Assembly: GCF_902703175.1 (NCBI RefSeq) | Contig: NZ_CACRYJ010000030.1 | Span: 29,308 to 93,307 of the forward strand | Length of the DNA stretch: 64,000 bases | From: Occultella aeris | GTDB taxonomy: Bacteria; Actinomycetota; Actinomycetes; Actinomycetales; Beutenbergiaceae | Reading direction: 5' to 3' | Notes under the pieces: generated by a model | What the model was told of the DNA's origin: nothing | The model's database searches: none | Seen by the model: only the letters and a program-made list of their open reading frames with translations | Shown here: piece after piece, positions 1-6,975 of the stretch | How the letters are laid out: each line of letters starts with the position of its first letter | How positions within the stretch are numbered: position 1 is the first letter of the stretch | Position numbers and translations under genes: made by a program

Positions 1-187
1 GCTGCAGGACCCGGCGACGGTGGCCCCGGTCAGCGCGGTGACCGCGATCACGGCCGCCTCGGCATCCGACCCGGCGGCTACCGACGACGAGCCGTCCGCA
101 CCGTCACCGGTGGCTCAGGCCTCGCCCGTCTCGGCCCAGACCCCCGCCACGGTCGACTCCGCTCGGTCCGCAGGCTCCGCCGACTGA
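1..187 (+). CDS. Ala/Ser/Pro-rich secreted protein, C-terminal part (array copy 1)
   Basis: The 5' end lies outside the window; the reading frame starts at base 2 and gives 61 residues before TGA. The segment is low complexity (Ala, Ser, Pro, Thr, Val) and carries the sequence DPATVAPVSAVTAI, which lines up with the (D/N)PATVDPGSAV core of the three complete copies downstream, so it is the tail of a fourth paralogue. It is followed by a terminator built on the same hairpin as copies 2 and 4. No globular domain is visible. Function unknown; export is inferred only from the paralogues, which carry signal peptides. Confidence 0.75.
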   Translation, partial: LQDPATVAPVSAVTAITAASASDPAATDDEPSAPSPVAQASPVSAQTPATVDSARSAGSAD

Positions 188-223
188 TCCAGATCGAACC
201 GCCCCTGCGGGGCCCACCACGAT

Positions 224-249
224 CGCCCGACGGCACCGGCCGTCGGGCG
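224..249 (+). terminator. terminator after array copy 1
   Basis: Perfect 11-bp stem (CGCCCGACGGC, bases 224-234, pairing with 239-249) with a 4-base loop, 36 bases after the stop codon. The same stem core recurs behind copies 2 and 4 of the array. Confidence 0.85.
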
Positions 250-264
250 TTCGTCCTTGGCGGG

Positions 265-302
265 TGAGAGAGCTTTCATCTTGGTCTCCTTGTGGCCTCA
301 TC
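265..302 (+). promoter_or_regulatory. phased TTCATC/CTCCTT/CTCATC operator upstream of copy 2
   Basis: TGAGAG at 265-270 is followed by three direct repeats at exactly 11-bp steps: TTCATC (275), CTCCTT (286) and CTCATC (297). The same arrangement sits upstream of the other two complete copies. Eleven-base phasing is typical of tandem binding by OmpR/PhoB-type winged-helix regulators, and one is encoded at 2289-2948. Binding by that protein is inference. Confidence 0.6.
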
Positions 303-379
303 GGCGCGCGGAACTGTGTCGGGTGTCAGCAAGTGGATCGCGGTCCCGTCGTGGGATCTCCGAACGTGGAGGAAGCATC

Positions 380-838
380 ATGAACAAGCGCACTGCATGG
401 ATCGTCACGGGAACGTTGGGTGTTGTGGCCGTGGCCGGCGGGGCTGTCGCTGCGTCGGCGGACTCGATGGGTCCGGCACCGGCTCCGGCTCCGGAGCAGT
501 CGACGACGCAGACCGCTTCCGTGGCGTCGGCGGCGGCCCCTTCGGCGGCTTCGCCTGCGGCGCCGGCGACTCCTGCGGCGCCGGCGTCTCCCGCACCGGC
601 CGCGACGGACCCGGCCACGGTGGACCCGGGCAGTGCGGTGTCGGCGGTGACCGCGATCAGCGCGGTGTCGGCGCAATCGGCCCAGTCGGCGCCGGCGAGC
701 CCGGCCTCGGCTCCGTCTGCGGTGTCCGCGCCGTCGCCGGTCGCGAGCCCGGTCTCGGCGCCGAGTCCGGTGTCCGCGCAGAGTCCGGCCTCGCCGGCGA
801 GCCCGGCGAGCGCCGCGTCGGCCAGCTCCGGCGACTGA
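380..838 (+). CDS. secreted Ala/Ser/Pro-rich low-complexity protein (array copy 2)
   Basis: 152 residues from an ATG preceded by GGAGG (368-372). Residues 1-27 form a classical Sec signal peptide: MNKR n-region, a Val/Gly/Ala hydrophobic stretch, and an ASA-D signal peptidase I site. The mature part is almost wholly Ala, Ser, Pro, Thr and Val, with the core DPATVDPGSAV and then runs of SAVSA and SPVSAPSP. There is no cysteine, sortase motif or transmembrane anchor, so the product is predicted to be released or loosely wall-associated. It may be an extended or glycosylated wall linker, but that is speculation. Copy 4 (1623-2081) differs at three residues. I do not recognise a named family. Confidence 0.8.
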   Translation: MNKRTAWIVTGTLGVVAVAGGAVAASADSMGPAPAPAPEQSTTQTASVASAAAPSAASPAAPATPAAPASPAPAATDPATVDPGSAVSAVTAISAVSAQSAQSAPASPASAPSAVSAPSPVASPVSAPSPVSAQSPASPASPASAASASSGD

Positions 839-877
839 GCCCGGCGCCGGCCGGCGCGCCGCAGGACCGCAACGACG

Positions 878-909
878 AACGCCCGACGGCACCCACGCCG
901 TCGGGCGTT
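878..909 (+). terminator. terminator after array copy 2
   Basis: Perfect 13-bp stem (878-890 with 897-909), 6-base loop, 39 bases after the stop codon; an identical hairpin lies at 2121-2152. Confidence 0.88.
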
Positions 910-942
910 CCGCATGGCCGGGTTGGGTCCGAGCCCCGAAGA

Positions 943-980
943 TGAGAGTTCTCTCATCATCTGCTCCTCAACGTCTCATC
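943..980 (+). promoter_or_regulatory. phased CTCATC/CTCCTC/CTCATC operator upstream of copy 3
   Basis: CTCATC (953), CTCCTC (964) and CTCATC (975) are spaced at exactly 11 bp. The upstream TGAGAG makes a perfect inverted repeat with the first box (GATGAGAG-TT-CTCTCATC, 941-958). This is the best-formed of the three operators. The last box is 71 bp before the TTG start. Confidence 0.65.
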
Positions 981-1045
981 AACCGTCCCGAGACTGGACG
1001 CAGTCGAGAGCCGCCGATCGCGGCGCACGAACGAGGAGCGAAGAG

Positions 1046-1420
1046 TTGAACAAGCGAACCGCATGGATGGTCACCGGGGCACTGGGAGTCGTCGGTGTGG
1101 CTGGTGCGTCGATCGCCGCGGCGGCCGACAACCGCACCGGGGACGACCTGCCCGGCGTGAGCATCACGGTGCCCAGCCAGTCGCCCTCACCGGTCGAGAC
1201 ACCGGCCCCTGCGCCTGCCCCCACGAACCCCGCAACGGTGGATCCGGGTAGTGCCGTGACCGTCGTCAGCGCGCCCAGCCCGGCCGCACCGGCCCCGGTG
1301 GCACCCACCCCCGCACCCGCCCCGGCCCCGACCAGTTCCGCGCCGTCGCCGGTGGCCCAGGCCTCGCCGGTGTCGGCGGTGTCTGCGGTCTCGGCAGTGT
1401 CCGCCGACTCGGGGGACTGA
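1046..1420 (+). CDS. secreted Ala/Pro/Ser-rich low-complexity protein (array copy 3)
   Basis: 124 residues from a TTG start with GAGGAGCGAAGAG just upstream. The start is fixed by homology: LNKRTAWMVTGALGVVGVAG aligns with the signal peptides of copies 2 and 4. A second possible ATG further up (914) would translate through the operator and is rejected. The signal peptide is followed by an AAA-D type cleavage site, a short linker (NRTGDDLPGVSITVPSQ) that the other copies lack, the NPATVDPGSAV core and a Pro/Ala-rich tail ending in SAVSAVSAVSADSGD. This is the most diverged complete paralogue. Function unknown. Confidence 0.75.
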   Translation: MNKRTAWMVTGALGVVGVAGASIAAAADNRTGDDLPGVSITVPSQSPSPVETPAPAPAPTNPATVDPGSAVTVVSAPSPAAPAPVAPTPAPAPAPTSSAPSPVAQASPVSAVSAVSAVSADSGD

Positions 1421-1432
1421 AGCTCATCACGG

Positions 1433-1465
1433 CGTCGGGTGGCCGCCCGTCGGGGTCACCCGACG
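1433..1465 (+). terminator. terminator-like hairpin after copy 3
   Basis: Nine-bp stem CGTCGGGTG (1433-1441) with CACCCGACG (1457-1465) and a 15-base loop, 12 bases after the stop. Weaker than the other array terminators and not of the same sequence class. Confidence 0.6.
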
Positions 1466-1504
1466 TTCGTGTGCCCGGCCCGCGCCCCAGTTCCTCGGTC
1501 ATGG

Positions 1505-1543
1505 GTGAGAGAGGGCTCATCTTCGTCTCCTTGTGGCCTCATC
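1505..1543 (+). promoter_or_regulatory. phased CTCATC/CTCCTT/CTCATC operator upstream of copy 4
   Basis: TGAGAG (1505), then CTCATC (1516), CTCCTT (1527) and CTCATC (1538) at exactly 11-bp steps. The block is similar to the operator of copy 2, and the last box lies 85 bp before the ATG (83 bp in copy 2). Confidence 0.6.
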
Positions 1544-1622
1544 CGGCGGCGGGATCGTGATGGGTGTCAGCAGGACTCGGAGGTTCCGCCGCTGGGCGGG
1601 ACCGGATAGTGGAGGAAGCATC

Positions 1623-2081
1623 ATGAACAAGCGCACTGCGTGGATCGTCACGGGAACGTTGGGTGTTGTGGCCGTGGCCGGCGGGGCTGTCGCTGCGTCG
1701 GCGGACTCGATGGGTCCGGCTCCGGCTCCGGCTCCGGAGCAGTCGGTTACGCAGACCACGTCGGCGGCGTCGGCGGCGGCCCCTTCGGCGGCTTCGCCTG
1801 CGGCGCCGGCGACTCCTGCGGCGCCGGCGTCTCCCGCACCGGCCGCGACGGACCCGGCCACGGTGGACCCGGGCAGTGCGGTGTCGGCGGTGACCGCGAT
1901 CAGCGCGGTGTCGGCGCAATCGGCCCAGTCGGCGCCGGCGAGCCCGGCCTCGGCTCCGTCTGCGGTGTCCGCGCCGTCGCCGGTCGCGAGCCCGGTCTCG
2001 GCGCCGAGTCCGGTGTCCGCGCAGAGTCCGGCCTCGCCGGCGAGCCCGGCGAGCGCCGCGTCGGCCAGCTCCGGCGACTGA
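1623..2081 (+). CDS. secreted Ala/Ser/Pro-rich low-complexity protein (array copy 4)
   Basis: 152 residues, ATG start with GGAGG at the normal distance. Identical to copy 2 except for three substitutions in the segment after EQS (copy 2 has STTQTASV, this copy SVTQTTSA). It has the same signal peptide ending ASA-D, the DPATVDPGSAV core and the SPVSAPSPVSA repeats. It is the last array member and converges on the two-component operon that starts on the other strand at 2289, sharing the terminator at 2121-2152. Function unknown; regulation by the neighbouring response regulator is inferred from the phased boxes. Confidence 0.8.
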   Translation: MNKRTAWIVTGTLGVVAVAGGAVAASADSMGPAPAPAPEQSVTQTTSAASAAAPSAASPAAPATPAAPASPAPAATDPATVDPGSAVSAVTAISAVSAQSAQSAPASPASAPSAVSAPSPVASPVSAPSPVSAQSPASPASPASAASASSGD

Positions 2082-2120
2082 GCCCGGCGCCGGCCGGCGC
2101 GCCGCAGGACCGCAACGACG

Positions 2121-2152
2121 AACGCCCGACGGCACCCACGCCGTCGGGCGTT
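2121..2152. terminator. terminator after copy 4, possibly bidirectional
   Basis: Perfect 13-bp stem identical to 878-909. It stands between convergent units (copy 4 and the response regulator), so it may serve both strands. The 130 bases beyond it hold two further fragments of the motif ACGCCGTCGGG (from 2210 and 2250) and nothing else I can identify. Confidence 0.82.
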
Positions 2153-2288
2153 CCGCTTTCGGTACGGACCCGCAGACCATCGCGTCCTCAGCGTCAGGCG
2201 CACGGCTCCGACGCCGTCGGGTCCCTACGTCTCGTGGGTGCGGCACCGACGCCGTCGGGCGGCACCCGCCAGAGCGTCGCCTCGGGAC

Positions 2289-2948
2289 TCAGCGCAGTCG
2301 GTAGCCCATCCCGCGCACCGTCTCGAAGCGCTCAGCGCCGAGCTTCTTGCGCAGGTAACGCACGTACACATCCACGACGTTCGAGCCAGGGTCGAAGTCG
2401 TAGCCCCAGACCCGGGAGAGCAGTTGCTCGCGGGTCAGTACCTGGCCGGGATTGCGCAGGAACGTCTCGGCGAGGGTGAACTCCCGCGCCGAGAGGTCCA
2501 CCTCTGTGGTTCCGGCGCGAGCGCGGCGCGAGCGCAGGTCGAGGGAGAGATCGCCGTGCACGAGGGTGGTGGGCTCGGCCGCGCCGCCCTCGGACCGCAA
2601 CCGCAGCCGGACCCGGGCGAGGAGCTCCTCGAACCGGAACGGCTTGGCCATGTAGTCGTCGGCGCCGCCCTCCAGGCCGGCCACCGTGTCGGTGACCGAG
2701 TTCCGTGCGGTCAGGATGATCACCGGGAAGGTGACGTTCATCGCGCGTACCTGGCGCAGTACCGCGAAGCCGTCCATGTCCGGCAGGCCGAGGTCGAGGA
2801 TCATGAGATCGAAGTCGCCGGTGCTCGCGAGGTCCACGGCCTCCCGACCGGTGGTGACGGCGGTCGGCGCGTACCCGGCGGACCGCAGCCCCTTCGCGAC
2901 GAACGACGAGATCCGGGTCTCGTCCTCAGCGATCAGGATCTGGCTCAT
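2289..2948 (-). CDS. OmpR/PhoB-family response regulator
   Basis: 219 residues. The receiver domain (about 1-115) has the acidic pair E8/D9, phospho-acceptor D52 (ILDLGLPDMDG), T80 and K102. The C-terminal winged-helix DNA-binding domain (about 125-219) ends with VVDVYVRYLRKKLG and the typical GMGYRL. The start ATG overlaps the stop of the kinase gene (ATGA, 2945-2948), so the two are translationally coupled, in the less common kinase-first order. It is the obvious candidate to bind the 11-bp-phased boxes at 265, 943 and 1505, but its target is not shown by sequence alone. Confidence 0.95.
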   Translation of the reverse strand: MSQILIAEDETRISSFVAKGLRSAGYAPTAVTTGREAVDLASTGDFDLMILDLGLPDMDGFAVLRQVRAMNVTFPVIILTARNSVTDTVAGLEGGADDYMAKPFRFEELLARVRLRLRSEGGAAEPTTLVHGDLSLDLRSRRARAGTTEVDLSAREFTLAETFLRNPGQVLTREQLLSRVWGYDFDPGSNVVDVYVRYLRKKLGAERFETVRGMGYRLR

Positions 2949-4477
2949 CGGCGCTCCAGGGCGGTGGTGCTCGGCGCGTCGCCGGCGGGGGAGGGGGTCT
3001 CGGGCGGTTCGTCGGTGGCGTCGGAGTCGGTCGAATCGGCGTCGGTACTCTCGGACTCTGCCACGAGGGGCAGGTAGAGGCTCACCGTGGTGCCCTTGCC
3101 GATCCTGGACTCCACCGCCGTACGGCCACCGTGCGCGACGGCGATCGAGCGCACGATGGTCAGGCCGAGACCGGAGCCCTCGGCGGGGCTGCCGGCGCGT
3201 TCGAAGCGGTCGAAGATCCTGTCCAGGTGTTGCGGTGCGATCCCGACGCCCTCGTCGCGGACCCAGAGCCGCACCTCGGTGTGCGTCGCCGAGCTGCCCA
3301 GGGCGATGGTGGACCCCGGCTCGGAGAACTTCACCGCGTTCGACGCGAGCTGGAGCAGTGCTTGGGTGATCCGGCGGGGATCGATCTCGGCGGTGACATC
3401 GGCGAGTCCGTCGAGGACCCAGCGGCGGTCCGCCAGCGTGCGGGCCTTGGTGAGGACCTCGTCGGTGAGGAGCGCGATGTCCGTGGGTTCGGCCATGACG
3501 AAGTCGGGTCGGCCCGCCTTCGCCAGCGTGACCAGGTCCTCCACCAGGCCGTTCATCCGGTCGAGCTCGTCGAGGACGAGCTCCTTCGTGGCGGCGGCGT
3601 CCGCGGGGTCTGCCGCATCCATGAGTTCGAGGTGACCGCGGACGATGGTCAGCGGCGTGCGCAACTCGTGCCCGACGTCGTCGAGCAGTTGGCGCTGGGA
3701 CCCGAACGCATCCTCCAGGCGAGCAAGCATGCTGTTCACAGTCTCCGTCAGCACGGCGAGATCGTCGTTGCCCACCACCGCGATCCGTCGCGAGAGGTCG
3801 CTGGAGTTGGAGATCTCAGCGGCCGTCGTCCGCAGGAGTCTGATCGGTTCGAGGAGGCTACCGACCACGAACCAGCCGATGATGGCCATCCAGACGATCG
3901 CGCCGAGCGCGACCAGGGCGTAGGTGCGGAACGTCGCACCCAACTCAGCGTGCTCGGCGTCGAGGTTCCAGGCGAGCACGAGCGCCCCGGGCACGCCGCC
4001 CGGTTCCGGGGCGACCGGCACGGCTGCGACGTAGTAGTTCCGCACGTCCGTGCTGACCTGCAGGTACCGACCTCTTTCCCAGCTGGACGCAGCGGAGACG
4101 GCGGCGGCGAGCCCGGGGTCATCCGCAAGCCATTGCTGCGTCGGACCGACTTGGGCGACCTGGTCCACCTCCGAGCCGAGCATCGAGAACATGGCCTCGT
4201 TCTCTTGCACCACCATCCGGCTCAGAGCGGTGCGCAGCAGCGCGCTCGCCGTAGCGAATGGACCGCCAGTCGCAGGGTCGATGCCCTCCGTCGCAAGCGT
4301 CTCGAACTCGGCCATCGAGTCCTGCAACACGGCCTTGACCCGGTCGTCGGTGCGTTGGGTCTCGAGGATGTAGGCCGTCGTGCCGGCGAGGGCGACCGTG
4401 AGGGTCGTGAGCAGCACGAGGGCGACCATGACCCGGGTGCGCACCGAGGCGCGCAGGCGGGAACGTCGGGTGGCCAT
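2945..4477 (-). CDS. sensor histidine kinase
   Basis: 510 residues. Two membrane segments (about 15-37 and 185-205) flank a ~150-residue extracytoplasmic sensor region. A HAMP linker, the H-box DVGHELRTPLT with phospho-acceptor H270, and the N (QLASNAVKF), G1 (DEGVGI) and G2 (GSGLGLTIV) ATPase motifs follow. The C-terminal ~35 residues are an acidic Ser/Asp/Thr-rich tail. ATG at 4477 (MATRRSRLR) is chosen because GATAAT (4489-4484 on this strand) ends six bases before it, the spacing of a leaderless transcript; longer upstream extensions would run toward tRNA-Trp and look non-coding. The signal sensed is unknown. Confidence 0.93.
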   Translation of the reverse strand: MATRRSRLRASVRTRVMVALVLLTTLTVALAGTTAYILETQRTDDRVKAVLQDSMAEFETLATEGIDPATGGPFATASALLRTALSRMVVQENEAMFSMLGSEVDQVAQVGPTQQWLADDPGLAAAVSAASSWERGRYLQVSTDVRNYYVAAVPVAPEPGGVPGALVLAWNLDAEHAELGATFRTYALVALGAIVWMAIIGWFVVGSLLEPIRLLRTTAAEISNSSDLSRRIAVVGNDDLAVLTETVNSMLARLEDAFGSQRQLLDDVGHELRTPLTIVRGHLELMDAADPADAAATKELVLDELDRMNGLVEDLVTLAKAGRPDFVMAEPTDIALLTDEVLTKARTLADRRWVLDGLADVTAEIDPRRITQALLQLASNAVKFSEPGSTIALGSSATHTEVRLWVRDEGVGIAPQHLDRIFDRFERAGSPAEGSGLGLTIVRSIAVAHGGRTAVESRIGKGTTVSLYLPLVAESESTDADSTDSDATDEPPETPSPAGDAPSTTALERR

Positions 4478-4483
4478 CGGTCG

Positions 4484-4489
4484 ATTATC
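4484..4489 (-). promoter_or_regulatory. -10 element for leaderless kinase mRNA
   Basis: GATAAT on the minus strand, six bases before the ATG of the histidine kinase. No Shine-Dalgarno is present. No good -35 was found. Confidence 0.5.
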
Positions 4490-4542
4490 CCGTAACCGTG
4501 ACCCGGGCGCTGGCGGGTCGGAGGTGAGGCGCGGCACACGGG

Positions 4543-4572
4543 TTCGACCCATGGCGCGGACTCCCGTACACT
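4543..4572 (+). promoter_or_regulatory. promoter for tRNA-Trp/secE
   Basis: TTCGAC (4543) and TACACT (4567) separated by 18 bp, about 80 bp before tRNA-Trp. Confidence 0.55.
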
Positions 4573-4654
4573 CGTCCGAGGTGGTTGACGCCCGCCATGA
4601 TGGAACACGCCCGCGAGGAGCTGTGATCCGCAGTTCGGGCGGCACTCATTGCAA

Positions 4655-4727
4655 AGGGTAGTGGCGCAATTGGTAGCGCACCGGTCTCCAAAACCGGCGG
4701 TTGAGGGTTCGAGTCCCTCCTGCCCTG
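4655..4727 (+). tRNA. trpT: tRNA-Trp (CCA anticodon)
   Basis: 73-nt cloverleaf. The acceptor arms AGGGTAG/CTGCCCT pair through seven positions with one G-T wobble. The anticodon arm CCGGT-CTCCAAA-ACCGG gives anticodon CCA, and GGTTCGAGTCC forms the T loop. The 3' CCA is not encoded. tRNA-Trp directly upstream of secE is the usual actinobacterial arrangement. Confidence 0.96.
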
Positions 4728-4784
4728 CACATCTCGCTCGATCGCCGGTCGAGCCAGCACACACGAACGAGTTGGGGAACATCT

Positions 4785-5396
4785 GTGAGCACACCCACGA
4801 ACCCGGAGTCGGGCGAACCCGACGGCGGCGAACGTGGCGACGTCACCGACCCCACGGAGGGTGTCACCCCAGGTGACACCGACGGTTCGGCGGACGTGAG
4901 CGAGGAATCGGTGGACGAGGCGGTCGACGCCGAGATTCCCGCCGATGACGAGGCCGAGGTTCCCGCCGAGGACGCCGATGCGAGCGCCGACGAGATCTCG
5001 ACCGACCAGGCCGCGGCCACCTCGAGCCGCAGGGGCCGGTCCGAGCGCACCGCATCGGACTCCGCCGAGAAGTCGGCGACGAGGTCCGGGTCGTCGAAGT
5101 CCTCGGTTCGTTCCTCCTCGAGCAAGGCCGTGGCCGCGTCGGCGAGTGCCGGCAAGGGCCGGGCTACGCGCAGTCGCGCGGAGGCCGAGCGTGAGGTGCG
5201 GCCGAACGTGTTCGCGAGGATCGCGCTCTTCGTCCGCCAGGTCATCGCCGAGCTCAGGAAGGTCGTCACCCCGACCCGGTCGGAGCTGCTGACATTCATC
5301 GCCGTTGTCGTGGTGTTCGTGCTGATCGTCATGGCATATGTCGGTGTGCTGGACTTCGCGATCGGCAAGCTGGTGCTCTGGGCGTTCGGCGCCTAG
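4785..5396 (+). CDS. secE: preprotein translocase subunit SecE with long N-terminal extension
   Basis: 203 residues from GTG. The last ~65 residues are the SecE core: an amphipathic helix with VRQVIAELRKVVTPTRSEL, then one membrane segment (TFIAVVVVFVLIVMAYVGVL). The preceding ~135 residues are a hydrophilic extension, first strongly acidic (Asp/Glu-rich to about residue 75) and then Ser/Lys/Arg-rich. Bacterial SecE cores are about 60-65 residues, so two thirds of the protein is extension. It is followed by nusG, as expected. The extension is presumed cytosolic and disordered. Confidence 0.95.
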   Translation: MSTPTNPESGEPDGGERGDVTDPTEGVTPGDTDGSADVSEESVDEAVDAEIPADDEAEVPAEDADASADEISTDQAAATSSRRGRSERTASDSAEKSATRSGSSKSSVRSSSSKAVAASASAGKGRATRSRAEAEREVRPNVFARIALFVRQVIAELRKVVTPTRSELLTFIAVVVVFVLIVMAYVGVLDFAIGKLVLWAFGA

Positions 5397-5543
5397 CGCG
5401 GCAGCCATCCCGGCTGCCTGGAGACCACTCCGGTATGGCGCCGGCGGTACGAAGCGGGACAATGACGAGGTCGGGAAGGTTCCGATCTCGACGAAGCATG
5501 CAGGATCATCGAGCAGGACAAGACGAGGGAAGCAGGTCAGGAC

Positions 5544-6335
5544 GTGTCTGAAGAGACCCGCGACGTGGACGAGACGGTCGACGTCGTCGAGGAGGTCGGC
5601 GCCGAGGGCGTGGACTCCGCCGACGGTGCGGACTCCGCGGACATCGCCGAGGACTCGGCCGTGTCCGACGGCGAGGCCGACGCAGTGGACGAGGCCGTGG
5701 TCGAGGACGTGGCCGCAGTCGAGGACGAGGACGAGGACCCGCTGGTCGCGTTCCGCCGTGAGCTGCGCTCGCTCCCCGGTGACTGGTACGTGATCCACTC
5801 CTACGCCGGCTACGAGAACCGCGTGAAGGTCAACCTCGAGTCCCGGATCCAGTCCCTCAACATGGAGGACTACATCTTCCAGGTCGAGGTGCCCATGGAG
5901 GAGGTCGTCGAGATCAAGAACTCCGTGCGCAAGGTGGTCCGCCGGGTGCGGATCCCCAGCTACGTGCTGGTGCGGATGGACCTGACCGACGAGTCCTGGG
6001 GCGCCGTCCGGCACACCCCGGGTGTCACCGGTTTCGTGGGGCACACCCACTCCCCGGTCCCGTTGAGCCTCGATGAGGTCATGTCGATGCTCGCCACGAC
6101 GGTGGAGCAGAAGGCCCCGACCGCGACCGGTGGACGCACCACCGCCGCCAGCCCAGCCGTGCAGGTCGACTTCACCGTCGGCGAATCGGTCACCGTCACC
6201 GACGGCCCGTTCGACACCCTGCCGGCCACCATCTCCGAGATCAACGCCGAGGGCCAGAAGCTCAAGGTGCTGGTCTCGATCTTCGGCCGCGAGACTCCCG
6301 TCGAGCTGTCGTTCAACCAGGTCGCCAAGATCTGA
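5544..6335 (+). CDS. nusG: transcription termination/antitermination factor NusG
   Basis: 263 residues from GTG ([13 protein letters not shown]). Residues 1-70 form an acidic Asp/Glu/Ala/Val-rich extension. The NGN domain begins at [17 protein letters not shown] and contains the RNAP clamp-binding region; the KOW domain is near the C-terminus ([18 protein letters not shown]). NusG links RNA polymerase to the ribosome and Rho. Acidic N-terminal extensions are known in actinobacterial NusG. It lies between secE and rplK in the normal order. Confidence 0.96.
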   Translation: MSEETRDVDETVDVVEEVGAEGVDSADGADSADIAEDSAVSDGEADAVDEAVVEDVAAVEDEDEDPLVAFRRELRSLPGDWYVIHSYAGYENRVKVNLESRIQSLNMEDYIFQVEVPMEEVVEIKNSVRKVVRRVRIPSYVLVRMDLTDESWGAVRHTPGVTGFVGHTHSPVPLSLDEVMSMLATTVEQKAPTATGGRTTAASPAVQVDFTVGESVTVTDGPFDTLPATISEINAEGQKLKVLVSIFGRETPVELSFNQVAKI

Positions 6336-6440
6336 GCCCGCTCACCCGAGCAGGGGCCCGCCATCGTGGGTCCTGACCGCAAGGTCGTGCAACCGGGTCA
6401 TCGCCCAAGGCGTCGGCCCACCAACAGGAAGCAGTAGAGC

Positions 6441-6872
6441 ATGCCCCCCAAGAAGAAGGTCACCGGCCTCATCAAGCTCCAGATCCAGGCCGGCGCGGCC
6501 AACCCCGCGCCGCCGATCGGCCCCGCGCTCGGTCAGCACGGCGTGAACATCATGGAGTTCTGCAAGGCCTACAACGCGGCGACCGAGTCGCAGCGCGGCA
6601 ACGTCATCCCGGTCGAGATCACCGTGTACGAGGACCGTTCGTTCACGTTCATCACGAAGACGCCGCCGGCCGCCGAGCTCATCAAGAAGGCCGCCGGCGT
6701 GGCCAAGGGCTCCGGTACCCCGCACACCACCAAGGTCGGCTCGCTGACCAAGGATCAGGTCCGCGAGATCGCCCAGACGAAGTTCGAGGACCTCAACGCC
6801 AACGATCTCGACGCCGCGTCGCTGATCATCGCCGGCACCGCCCGTTCCATGGGCATCACCGTCAAGGACTGA
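6441..6872 (+). CDS. rplK: 50S ribosomal protein L11
   Basis: 143 residues, normal length. The N-terminal domain has the Pro-rich [20 protein letters not shown] segment that binds thiopeptide antibiotics together with 23S rRNA; the C-terminal RNA-binding domain ends [10 protein letters not shown]. It follows nusG and precedes rplA in the L11 operon. Confidence 0.98.
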   Translation: MPPKKKVTGLIKLQIQAGAANPAPPIGPALGQHGVNIMEFCKAYNAATESQRGNVIPVEITVYEDRSFTFITKTPPAAELIKKAAGVAKGSGTPHTTKVGSLTKDQVREIAQTKFEDLNANDLDAASLIIAGTARSMGITVKD

Positions 6873-6975
6873 ACCCCCGTCCCTGACCCATCCCCGCGGT
6901 GAGCGTCACGCGCACCGCACAGTGGAAGGGCCCGCGCGGGCCCGCACCACGACTGCTCACATGAAGGAGAAGCAG

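Larger units (their letters stand above)
366..913 (+). repeat. 548-bp direct repeat, unit A
   Basis: Covers the ribosome-binding site, the whole copy 2 gene and its terminator. It matches 1609-2156 base for base apart from about nine substitutions, all in the first third of the unit; from about base 530 onward I see no differences. This points to a recent duplication or gene conversion. Confidence 0.92.
1609..2156 (+). repeat. 548-bp direct repeat, unit B
   Basis: Second copy of the unit at 366-913, offset 1243 bp. Identity ends abruptly at both edges (1608/365 and 2157/914 differ). Confidence 0.92.

Noticed and set aside
298..2246. Long minus-strand and alternative-frame frames across the Ala/Ser/Pro array
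   Set aside because: They mirror the low-complexity G/C-rich repeats, give Arg-rich or Gly-rich nonsense, and have no Shine-Dalgarno; the plus-strand frame has the signal peptide and conserved core.
2238..4495. Plus-strand frames of 279 and 454 codons over the two-component genes
   Set aside because: Antisense shadows of the clearly recognisable kinase and response regulator.
4485..6050. 521-codon minus-strand frame over tRNA-Trp, secE and nusG
   Set aside because: It crosses a tRNA gene and is antisense to two conserved genes; typical high-GC shadow frame.
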